64,000 nucleotides of DNA from Olsenella timonensis. Its GTDB lineage: Bacteria > Actinomycetota > Coriobacteriia > Coriobacteriales > Atopobiaceae. The notes below the pieces were generated by a model. It was given only the letters and a program-made list of their open reading frames with translations, made no database searches and was not told the origin of the DNA. The stretch covers positions 1,240,001 to 1,304,000 of the forward strand of contig NZ_LT635455.1 in assembly GCF_900119915.1 (NCBI RefSeq). The letters run 5' to 3'. Positions 17,184 through 24,777 of this stretch are shown one piece after another (the first letter of the stretch is position 1; every line of letters starts with the position of its first letter). The position numbers were made by a program, and so were the translations under genes.

Positions 17184-18074
17184 ATGTCTGAGACCACGCT
17201 CGTCAACTTCCGGCTCGACCAAGAGACCAAGCGCTCCATGGAGGGCGTCTGCCACGACCTGGGCATGAGCATGACCACTGCGTTCACGCTCTTCGCCAAG
17301 AAGGTGGACCGCGAGCGGCGCATCCCGTTCGACGTTTCGCTCGACGGCGCTCCCGCTCCCCTCGCGGCACAGCCGGTGACCATCGCCGCAAACCACGCCG
17401 ACCCCGCCGTCATCGTCGAGGACGTCGTGCGCGTCTTTGGCGAGGGCGCAACGGAGCGGCGGGCGCTCGACGGCGCCTCGCTCACCGTGCGTCGGGGCGA
17501 GTTCGTTGCCATTATGGGCCCTTCGGGATCGGGCAAGTCAACGCTTCTGCATATTCTTGGCGGGGTGGACTCCGCGACCTCGGGACGCGTGGTCGTGGAC
17601 GGCATGGACCTCTCGACGCTCGGCACCGACGCCCTTGCGCTCTACCGCCGGCACACCGTCGGCCTCGTCTACCAGTTCCACAACCTCGTCCCGTTCCTCT
17701 CCGCACGTGACAACATCGAGCTCCCCGTGCGCTTCGACGGCTCCCGCCCGGATTCCGCGACGATTGCGGGCCTCCTGGAGCTTCTCGACATCGCAGGCTG
17801 CGAGAAGAGCATGCCCTCCGAGCTCTCCGGCGGGCAGCAGCAGCGCGTGGCCATCGCACGGGCCCTCGTCTCGCGTCCGGCTGTCGTCCTTGCCGACGAG
17901 CCCACGGGGAGCCTTGACCGCGCGAACGGCGAGAGGGTCGTCGAGCTCCTTCGCAGGGCGCGGGAGCGCCTGGGCACCACCATCGTCCTTGTCACCCACG
18001 ACGAGGGCGTGGCGGCCGCGGCCGACCGCGTCGTGCGCATCTCCGACGGCCGCGTCGTCTGTGGGGAGGAGTAG
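17184..18074 (+). CDS. ABC transporter ATPase with N-terminal RelB/DinJ-like ribbon-helix-helix domain
   Basis: A 296-residue fusion. Residues 1-52 match RelB/DinJ antitoxins in pattern: a short LVNFRLD beta strand, then ETKRSMEGVCHDLGMSMTTAF and a second helix ending RERRIPFDV, which is the family's hallmark. After a ~20-residue linker, residues 75-296 form a LolD/MacB-type ATPase with Walker A GPSGSGKS (112-119), Q-loop VYQFHNLVP, signature LSGGQ (214-218), Walker B LADEP (Glu239) and THDEGVA. The reading frame is continuous with no internal start near the junction, and no toxin gene is adjacent. It is followed after 2 bp by its permease. The RHH part may bind the palindrome over its own promoter. 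Confidence 0.88.
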   Translation: MSETTLVNFRLDQETKRSMEGVCHDLGMSMTTAFTLFAKKVDRERRIPFDVSLDGAPAPLAAQPVTIAANHADPAVIVEDVVRVFGEGATERRALDGASLTVRRGEFVAIMGPSGSGKSTLLHILGGVDSATSGRVVVDGMDLSTLGTDALALYRRHTVGLVYQFHNLVPFLSARDNIELPVRFDGSRPDSATIAGLLELLDIAGCEKSMPSELSGGQQQRVAIARALVSRPAVVLADEPTGSLDRANGERVVELLRRARERLGTTIVLVTHDEGVAAAADRVVRISDGRVVCGEE

Positions 18075-18076
18075 CC

Positions 18077-19576
18077 ATGCTGCGCAACTACCTTGTGGGC
18101 TACGTCCGCCACAACCGGGGCTCCGCCACCTCGCTCGCCGCAATCTCCTTCGTCGCGTCCGCACTGCTCGGACTCGTAATCGGCGTCTCTCAGATGGTCG
18201 TGGACGACTACCTTGCGCGCATGGACTACCTCGGCGAGGTCCCGAACATCACCGGTTCGACCATCGCCTTTGGCACGATGACTGCGATGAGCGCGGTCTC
18301 GCTCGTGCTCATGCTCAAGAGCGCCTTTGGCGTCTCGATGAGCATGCGCATTCGGCAACTGGGCATCCTCAAGTCAATCGGCGCGAGCGACGCACAGGTC
18401 AGGCGCCTGCTTCTCGCGGAGGGCTGCTCGCTCTCTCTGCCCGCGGCATGCCTGGGAGTCCTCGTGGGCATGGGGCTCTCGCTCGCGCTCGTTGCGGCGA
18501 TCCTCGCCCTGACGACCGAGAGCCGCGTCTACGAGCCTGCCATCGGCCTCTCCCCCTCCTCCGTGCTCGCCGGGCTCCTCGTGGCCGCCACGACGATTGC
18601 GGTCTCGGCGCTCCTGCCCGCGCGCAGGCTCGGGCGGATCAGCGTGCTCAAGGCCATCTCCGAGGGAGACGACGAGCTCTCGACCATGCGGCGGCCCGGC
18701 CCGCTCTTCCGCGCGCTCACCAGACGGCTGGGAATCGAAGCGTCGCTCGCCGCCCAGTCCCTCCGCGCCCGCAGGCGCACCATGCGCACCGCCAACGCGT
18801 CGATCGCGCTCGCCGTGCTCGCCTTTGTGACGCTCATGAACGTCGAGACACTCTCGCGCCTCTCCACGCAGGTCACCTACTTCGAGCGCTATGACGGCAT
18901 CTGGGACGTGCGCGTGAGCGTTGCGGACGGGGCAGCCGCGGGTGCGGACGAGACGCTGCTCGAGGAGCTGCGCTCCATGGACGGCGTTGAGTCGGTCACA
19001 CTGGGGGACGAGTACAAGGCCGGGAGCGGCGACCTCTTCTACAACGTCCTCGTAAACTCGCCGACGACGGAGGTCGAGGTGGCACAGGTCCTTGAGGCCC
19101 GGTTCGCGGGCGATAAGAACGTCGAGGTGCTGAGTCTTTCCGCGGAGGCCGAGCGCGACGCGAGCGCGCGGGCGGGACTCCGGCTCTTCGTTGACGTCTT
19201 TGCCGCGGTCCTTGCCTGCATCGGCGTCTCGGACGTGTTCGCGAGCGTGCTCGGCAGGATCGCCGAACGTCGACGCGAGGTGTCGCAGCTGCTCGCCGCC
19301 GGCATCACCCGCAGACAGGTACGGAGGATGCTCGCCTCCGAGGCCACGCTCATCGTGGCCCGCCCGCTCGCGTGGGCAGCCGTACTGAACGTCGCGATTA
19401 CCATGCTTGCTGTGGAGGCGAGCCCCGTCACGTGGGAGGCGTTTCTCGCCAACATGCCCCTCGCGCACGTAGCGACGTTCGTCCTGGCCTGCTGGCTGCT
19501 CGTCCTGCTCGCCTACCGTCTGGGCGAGCGGCAAATCCTGCGCGGCAACGGCGCGCTCGCGGTTGATCTGACGTAG
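18077..19576 (+). CDS. FtsX/MacB-type ABC permease
   Basis: A 499-residue membrane protein with two FtsX-like modules. Each has the hydrophobic-helix, coupling-loop pattern (IRQLGILKSIGAS near 95 and AERRREVSQLLAAGI near 400), and an extracytoplasmic segment of about 120 residues lies between them. It is the membrane partner of the RHH-linked ATPase two bases upstream. Such pairs expel peptides or lipids or act in resistance. At about 500 residues it is shorter than the BceB/MacB types. The cassette lies between two repeat arrays. Confidence 0.88.
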   Translation: MLRNYLVGYVRHNRGSATSLAAISFVASALLGLVIGVSQMVVDDYLARMDYLGEVPNITGSTIAFGTMTAMSAVSLVLMLKSAFGVSMSMRIRQLGILKSIGASDAQVRRLLLAEGCSLSLPAACLGVLVGMGLSLALVAAILALTTESRVYEPAIGLSPSSVLAGLLVAATTIAVSALLPARRLGRISVLKAISEGDDELSTMRRPGPLFRALTRRLGIEASLAAQSLRARRRTMRTANASIALAVLAFVTLMNVETLSRLSTQVTYFERYDGIWDVRVSVADGAAAGADETLLEELRSMDGVESVTLGDEYKAGSGDLFYNVLVNSPTTEVEVAQVLEARFAGDKNVEVLSLSAEAERDASARAGLRLFVDVFAAVLACIGVSDVFASVLGRIAERRREVSQLLAAGITRRQVRRMLASEATLIVARPLAWAAVLNVAITMLAVEASPVTWEAFLANMPLAHVATFVLACWLLVLLAYRLGERQILRGNGALAVDLT

Positions 19577-19654
19577 GACCCCGTCGGAGAGACGGCGGCA
19601 TGGTCGCAGGCGGGCGCGCCCCCCCCCGCGCTTGACGAGCGAGAACTGGCGTGA

Positions 19655-19765
19655 TCACCCGATCCAGCCCACGAACTCGTCGTCTACGTCCTCCTGGCGA
19701 CCCACAAGCACGTGGTGCGTCCCGCGGCCGGGGTACGGCTCAGGGGCAACGGCGGCGCGCGGGTC
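19655..19765 (-). pseudogene. Possible 3' remnant of a DUF5655/DUF4287-type gene
   Basis: On the minus strand a frame ends with PGRGTHHVLVG, then QEDVDDEFVGWIG and a stop. HH followed by an (E/D)DE...GWL-type ending is characteristic of the C-terminus of DUF5655-like proteins. Upstream the frame runs straight into the repeat array and has no protein-like composition, so only about 36 residues look genuine. It could be a relic truncated when the array formed, or chance. The rest of the 632-bp gap is the array and the MarR promoter. Confidence 0.3.
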
Positions 19766-19768
19766 CTT

Positions 19769-20091
19769 TCCCCGAAATCGCCGGTTTTCCGGCGCGGAGG
19801 TCGGGGCGCGTCCGAGAATCGGCGGGTTTCCGGCGCGGAGGTCGGGGCGCGTCCGAGAATCGGCGGGTTTCCGGCGCTGCGCGAGAGGGGGTCCGAGAAT
19901 CGCCGGGTTTCTCGCCCGCCCGTCCCGGAATCGCCGCCCTTCCGGGGCGTTGGGCCGGGAAGGGCCCGGATTCCCGGACGCGCGTGCGGAAAGCCGGCGA
20001 TTCCTGGACGGCAGCCGGCGGAAACGCCGGAAGGGCCCCGATTCCCGGACGGGCGCGCGGCGACGCGCCGGAAGGACCCGGATTCCGGGAC
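19769..20091. repeat. Phased inverted repeat array 2 (nine 22-bp cores)
   Basis: Five forward cores start at 19769, 19810, 19851, 19891 and 19922, and four inverted cores at 19958, 19988, 20029 and 20070. Spacings are 41, 41, 40, 31, 36, 30, 41 and 41 bp, nearly the geometry of array 1. Two adjacent forward copies (19810 and 19851) are identical including their spacers. It lies between the FtsX permease and the MarR operon, so the two arrays bracket the RHH-ABC cassette. Confidence 0.8.
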
Positions 20092-20135
20092 GGCGCAGCA
20101 CCCCCGTCACAAAGCAAGGCGCCATGGAAATATCG

Positions 20136-20150
20136 CAAGGTACCTTGACA
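20136..20150 (+). promoter_or_regulatory. MarR operator and -35 box of the second exporter operon
   Basis: The palindrome CAAGGTACCTTG (20136-20147) overlaps a consensus -35 TTGACA (20145-20150). The left flank GGAAATATCG and the right flank CGCACCGTC are also shared with the site before exporter operon 1. The position means bound protein would block RNA polymerase. The MarR gene starts 59 bp downstream, so this is likely its autoregulatory site. Confidence 0.65.
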
Positions 20151-20208
20151 TCGTCCCGCGCACCGTCGCAGAGTTGTGAGGGCAACTCAGACGAGAAAGG
20201 GAGCAACC

Positions 20209-20676
20209 GTGTGCGAAGCGAACCAACAACAGAGCATTGAGCTGCGGATTCTCCGCAAGCTCGGGTATTTTGGCTACTACCTGCACCAACACTGGGGCGG
20301 CCGCAACGGCAAGCAGCACATCCTCGTGGAGCTCCTCGCCCACGACGGGCGCATGACCCAGCGCGACCTCCAGGAGGCCTCGTGCATCACGTCCGCCTCG
20401 CTCTCCGAGGTCGTGACCAAGCTCGAGGCGGAGGGCCTGCTCTCCCGCGAGCGCTCTGAGGTCGACCGCCGCCAGCTCACCCTCACCCTCACGGATGAGG
20501 GCGCGCTCCGCGCCCGCGCGTTCGTGGAGAGTCGCCTGAGGTTCGAGAAGGAGGCGTTCGGGTGCCTGGACGCCGAGGAGACCGGCGAGCTGCTCGCCCT
20601 CCTCGAGCGCCTGTCCGCGCACTGGGAGCAGATCGAGGCCAGGGAGCGTGAGGAGGCCGCATGCAACAGGAACTAG
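20209..20676 (+). CDS. MarR-family transcriptional regulator
   Basis: A 155-residue winged-helix regulator. The recognition region MTQRDLQEASCITSASLSEVVTKLEAEGLLSRERSEVDRRQ is a textbook MarR helix-turn-helix and wing with the conserved D-RR, flanked by N- and C-terminal dimerisation helices. The GTG at 20209 is chosen because AAAGGGAG lies 5 bases before it; an in-frame ATG upstream lacks a site. It overlaps the first exporter gene by 16 bp. It likely represses this operon, and through an identical palindrome the operon at 12813, until a ligand binds. Confidence 0.9.
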   Translation: MCEANQQQSIELRILRKLGYFGYYLHQHWGGRNGKQHILVELLAHDGRMTQRDLQEASCITSASLSEVVTKLEAEGLLSRERSEVDRRQLTLTLTDEGALRARAFVESRLRFEKEAFGCLDAEETGELLALLERLSAHWEQIEAREREEAACNRN

Positions 20677-22505
20677 TCACGGAGCAGCAGTTCGAGAAGA
20701 CCGCCGCACACATGACCTATCCCCAGATCATGCGCCGCCTCATGGGGAGCATCCGCCAGTACCGGGGCGCGGCCCTCGCCACTCCCCTGCTGGTCCTGGG
20801 CGAGGTCGTCTTCGAGGTGCTGATTCCGCTGCTCACCGCCGACCTCATCGACGCGATCAAGGCCGGCGCCGACCTCACCGAGATCGTCACGACGGGCGGC
20901 GTGCTCGCCCTCATGGCACTCGTCTCGCTCGCCTTCGGTGCTGCCGCGGGCCTCACCTGCGCGAAGGCGTCGGTCGGCTTTGCCAAGAACCTTCGCAAGG
21001 ACATGTTCTACAACATCCAGACCTTCTCCTTCGCGGTGATCGACCGCTTCTCCAGCTCGTCGCTCGTGACGCGGCTCACCACCGACGTCATGAACGTGCA
21101 GATGGCCTACATGATGCTCATCCGCACCGCCATCCGCTCGCCGTTTATGCTCATCGGCGCCTTCATCGCCGCCTACACGATGGCGGGGTGGCTGGCTGTG
21201 GTCTTCGTCGTGGTCATCCCGGTGCTCGCCGTGGCGCTTCTCGCCGTGATCCGCAAGGTCACGCCGATATTCCGCCGCATCTTCCGCAAGTACGACGCCC
21301 TGAACGAGCGCGCCGAGGAGAACCTCTCCGGCATCCGCGTGGTCAAGAGCTACGTCCGCGAGGACTACGAGAAGCAGAAGTACGACGCCGCCGCCAGCGA
21401 GGTCCAGCGCGACTTCACGCACGCGGAGCGCATCCTCGCCCTCAACGCGCCGATCATGAACTTCTGCGTCTACACCGTCATGGTGTTCGTGATCTACGTC
21501 GGTTCCTACGCCATCGTCTCCACCCGCGGGGAGCTGCTCGACGTGGGCCAGTTCTCGTCGCTGATCACCTACGGCTTCATGATGCTCATGAGCCTCATGA
21601 TGCTCTCGATGATCTTCGCCATGGTGGTCATGTCCGAGGAGAACGCGCGCCGCATCTTCGAGGTGCTCGACGCGCACACCACGATCGAGCAGCCGGAGGA
21701 CCCCGTCACGGAGGTCGCCGACGGCTCGATCGACTTCGACCACGTGGGCTTCTCCTACAAGGGCGACAAGGACCGCGAGGCCCTACGGGAAATCGACCTG
21801 CACATCAAGAGCGGCGAGGTCATCGGCGTCATCGGATCGACGGGCTCGGCCAAGTCCACCCTCGTGCAGCTCATCCCGCGCCTCTACGACGTCACCGAGG
21901 GCACCGTGCGGGTGGGCGGGGTCGACGTGCGCGACTACGACCTCGAGACCCTGCGCAACTCGGTGGCCATGGTGCTCCAGAAGAACGTGCTCTTCTCGGG
22001 CACCATCAAGGACAACCTGCGCTGGGGCAAGCAGGACGCCACGGACGAGGAGATAGTCGAGGCGGCGCGGCTCGCGCAGGCCGACGAGTTCGTCCGGGCC
22101 TTCCCCGACGGCTACGACACCCACATCGAGCAGGGCGGCACCAACGTCTCCGGCGGCCAGAAGCAGCGCCTGTGCATTGCGCGCGCCCTGCTCAAGAGCC
22201 CGAAGATCTTGATCTTGGACGACTCCACGAGCGCCGTGGACACCAAGACCGACAGGCTCATCCGCGAGGGCTTCAAGAGCTACCTGCCCGAGACCACCAA
22301 GATCATCATCGCGCAGCGCACCTCGAGCGTGGAGGACGCCGACCGCATCGTGGTCATGGACTCCGGCCGCATCAACGACGTGGGCACCCACGAGGAGCTG
22401 CTGCGCCGCAACGCGATCTACCGCGAGGTCTACCTCTCGCAGAACAAGCAGAGCCACGACGAGAAGGACCTCGACGAGCTGGAGGTGAGCGAGGATGGCC
22501 GATAA
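20661..22505 (+). CDS. Heterodimeric ABC exporter, half-transporter with degenerate ATP site (operon 2)
   Basis: A 614-residue paralogue of the protein encoded at 12813. Six membrane helices precede an ATPase domain whose Walker A is GSTGSAKST (Ala before Lys398) and whose catalytic position is Asp521 in ILDDSTS, with an intact VSGGQKQR signature. It is therefore the degenerate half of an asymmetric exporter. Its start lies inside the MarR gene and its end overlaps the next gene by 11 bp, exactly as in operon 1. The substrate is unknown; MarR control suggests a toxic small molecule. Confidence 0.9.
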   Translation: MQQELVTEQQFEKTAAHMTYPQIMRRLMGSIRQYRGAALATPLLVLGEVVFEVLIPLLTADLIDAIKAGADLTEIVTTGGVLALMALVSLAFGAAAGLTCAKASVGFAKNLRKDMFYNIQTFSFAVIDRFSSSSLVTRLTTDVMNVQMAYMMLIRTAIRSPFMLIGAFIAAYTMAGWLAVVFVVVIPVLAVALLAVIRKVTPIFRRIFRKYDALNERAEENLSGIRVVKSYVREDYEKQKYDAAASEVQRDFTHAERILALNAPIMNFCVYTVMVFVIYVGSYAIVSTRGELLDVGQFSSLITYGFMMLMSLMMLSMIFAMVVMSEENARRIFEVLDAHTTIEQPEDPVTEVADGSIDFDHVGFSYKGDKDREALREIDLHIKSGEVIGVIGSTGSAKSTLVQLIPRLYDVTEGTVRVGGVDVRDYDLETLRNSVAMVLQKNVLFSGTIKDNLRWGKQDATDEEIVEAARLAQADEFVRAFPDGYDTHIEQGGTNVSGGQKQRLCIARALLKSPKILILDDSTSAVDTKTDRLIREGFKSYLPETTKIIIAQRTSSVEDADRIVVMDSGRINDVGTHEELLRRNAIYREVYLSQNKQSHDEKDLDELEVSEDGR

Positions 22506-24429
22506 GACCGCCACCGCGCGCGGGCGCGCACCCAAGTCGATCGGGCGCACGGCGCTGCGCGTCGTCAAGATGCTGTGGAAGTTCTACCCCGTCATGCTGC
22601 CGACCGTGCTGGTCTGCATCCTCGTCCAGTGCGTCGTCCAGGCCACGCCCAACGTCTTCATGGAGCGCTGTCTCACCGTCGTGGGCGAGTTCTGGGAGAG
22701 CGGCGACTGGGCCGCGGCGCAGCCGCAGGTCTTCACCAACGCCGCGATCCTCGCCGTCATGTACCTGGCGAGCCTGGTCTGCAACGCCGTATGGCAGCAG
22801 CTCATGGCGATCCTCACCCAGGGGGCGCTCAAGAAGTTCCGCTGCCTCATGTTCGACCACATGCAGGACCTGCCGATCCGCTACTTCGACACGCACCCGC
22901 ACGGCGACGTCATGAGCTACTACACCAACGACGTCGACGCGCTGCGCCAGATGATCGCGCAGTCGCTGCCGCAGCTCTTCCTCACGACCCTCATGCTCGT
23001 CTCCGTGGGCGCCATCATGGTCTATTACAGCCTGCCGCTGACGCTCGTCGTGGTGGGCGGCGCCGTTGTCATGGCGCTTCTCGCCAAGACGCTGGCCGGG
23101 CGGAGCGCGCGCAACTTCCTGCGCACGCAGCGCGCGGTGGCGACCGTCGAGGGCCACGTCGAGGAAGTCATGAACGGCGAGAAGGTCGTCAAGGTGTTCT
23201 GCCACGAGCGCCAGACCGAGGCGGCCTTCGACGAGCTGAACGACGAGCTCGAGGCGGCGGCGCGCGCGGCAAACTCCTACGCCAACACGCTCATGCCGAT
23301 CCTCATGAACGCGGGCAACCTGCTCTACGTGATCGTGGCCGTGGCGAGCGGCGTCTTCCTGGTCACGGGCATCCCCAACCCGTCGCTCTCGGGCCTGCCG
23401 CTCTCGATCGCCGTCGCGGTGCCCTTCCTCAACATGACCAAGCAGTTCGCCAACCAGATCGGCCAGATCTCCAACCAGGTGAACTCCGTCGTCATGGGCC
23501 TCGCCGGCGCAGAGCGCATCTTCGAGCTGCTGGACGAACCCGTCGAGGAGGACGGCGGCTACGTCGAGCTCGTCGCCTGCACAATCGACGCGAACGGCAC
23601 CGTGCGCGAGTGCGACCGCCGGGCGCACGACTGGGCCGGCCAGTGGGCCTGGCGCCACCCGCACCAGGCGGACGGCAGCGTGACCTACACCCCGCTCGCC
23701 GGCGACGTGCGCCTCTTCGACGTGGACTTTGCCTACGAGCCCGGCCACACCGTGCTCCACAACGTCTCGCTCTATGCCAAGCCGGGGCAGAAGGTCGCCT
23801 TCGTCGGCGCCACGGGCGCGGGCAAGACCACGATCACCAACCTGCTGAACCGCTTCTACGACATCGAGGACGGCAAGATCCGCTACGACGGCATCAACAT
23901 CAACAAGATCAAGAAGCCGGACCTGAGGCGCTCGCTCGGCGTGGTCCTGCAGGACGTGAACCTGTTCACCGGCACCGTCATGGACAACATCCGATACGGG
24001 CGCCTCGACGCAACCGACGAGGAGTGCGTCGCCGCCGCGCGCCTGGCCGGCGCCGACGACTTCGTGCGCAGGCTCCCCGAGGGCTACGACACGATGCTGA
24101 CCGACAACGGGGCGGCGCTCTCCCAGGGCCAGCGCCAGCTGCTCTCCATCGCGCGCGCCGCCGTGGCCGACCCGCCGGTCATGGTGCTCGACGAGGCCAC
24201 GTCCTCGATCGACACGCGCACCGAGGCCATCGTCCAGCGCGGCATGGACGCGCTCATGACCGGGCGCACCACGTTCGTGATCGCGCACCGCCTGAGCACC
24301 GTGCGCAACTCCGACGTCATCATCGTGCTCGACCACGGCCGCATCATCGAGCGCGGCACCCACGACGAGCTGATCGCCAAGAGGGGCACGTACTACCAGC
24401 TCTACACGGGGGCCTTCGAGCTCGAGTAG
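22495..24429 (+). CDS. Heterodimeric ABC exporter, catalytic half-transporter (operon 2)
   Basis: The 644-residue partner of the preceding protein and paralogue of the one at 14641. It has six membrane helices, the same ~60-residue insert (EDGGYVELVACTID onward) before the ATPase domain, canonical Walker A with Lys444, LSQGQ signature and catalytic Glu567 in VLDEATS. The N-terminal tail is shorter than in the paralogue. The final stretch of DNA through the stop codon and the hairpin beyond is essentially identical to operon 1. Confidence 0.9.
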   Translation: MADKTATARGRAPKSIGRTALRVVKMLWKFYPVMLPTVLVCILVQCVVQATPNVFMERCLTVVGEFWESGDWAAAQPQVFTNAAILAVMYLASLVCNAVWQQLMAILTQGALKKFRCLMFDHMQDLPIRYFDTHPHGDVMSYYTNDVDALRQMIAQSLPQLFLTTLMLVSVGAIMVYYSLPLTLVVVGGAVVMALLAKTLAGRSARNFLRTQRAVATVEGHVEEVMNGEKVVKVFCHERQTEAAFDELNDELEAAARAANSYANTLMPILMNAGNLLYVIVAVASGVFLVTGIPNPSLSGLPLSIAVAVPFLNMTKQFANQIGQISNQVNSVVMGLAGAERIFELLDEPVEEDGGYVELVACTIDANGTVRECDRRAHDWAGQWAWRHPHQADGSVTYTPLAGDVRLFDVDFAYEPGHTVLHNVSLYAKPGQKVAFVGATGAGKTTITNLLNRFYDIEDGKIRYDGININKIKKPDLRRSLGVVLQDVNLFTGTVMDNIRYGRLDATDEECVAAARLAGADDFVRRLPEGYDTMLTDNGAALSQGQRQLLSIARAAVADPPVMVLDEATSSIDTRTEAIVQRGMDALMTGRTTFVIAHRLSTVRNSDVIIVLDHGRIIERGTHDELIAKRGTYYQLYTGAFELE

Positions 24430-24450
24430 CGAAAGGGACGGCGTGCATGG

Positions 24451-24513
24451 ACGCCCCCGAGGTTCCTCCGGGAAGCGCGCTTCGCGGAACTTCCCTCCGG
24501 AGCCCCGGGGGCG
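24451..24513. repeat. 63-bp palindromic element after exporter operon 2 (copy 2)
   Basis: Base-for-base identical to the element at 16689-16751, placed 21 bp after the stop codon. It can fold into a long hairpin closed by CGCCCCCG and CGGGGGCG and probably ends or protects the operon transcript. Confidence 0.8.
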
Positions 24514-24557
24514 TCGCGCTGTCGTGACTCGCTGGGAGCGAGGCAACGTGAGCCAGG

Positions 24558-24595
24558 CTGCCGCTCGCCGATGCGCCTACGGCGGCGAGCGGCAG
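24558..24595. repeat. 13-bp perfect inverted repeat upstream of the AbiEi-like gene
   Basis: CTGCCGCTCGCCG and its complement are separated by 12 bases, giving a very stable hairpin. A 16-bp palindrome CGGCGAGGCCTCGCCG lies further on at 24735-24750. Both are in the 348-bp gap between exporter operon 2 and the next gene. No ORF is evident in that gap. Function unknown; they may form a terminator complex without a U-tract. Confidence 0.55.
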
Positions 24596-24777
24596 GCGAT
24601 CTCGCCGCAGGCGCGGGCTGCCTTTGTGCTCTTCTCGTTTCCGACGGGTTTCCTGGTCGACGATCAACTGGGACAACGGGAGCGGCTGCACGCCTGCGGC
24701 TCGCTGGCCGTCAGCGGGAGGTGCCGCGCGGTGGCGGCGAGGCCTCGCCGGGGGATGCGTCGCGATAGCCTGTTCCC

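Noticed and set aside
17184-17400. RHH-ABC junction as two separate genes
   Set aside because: There is a single continuous frame with no stop, no internal ribosome binding site and no plausible start before the ATPase domain.
16792-20091. Repeat arrays interpreted as CRISPR
   Set aside because: The units invert in the middle, the spacers are 8-19 bp and partly related to one another, and there are no cas genes.
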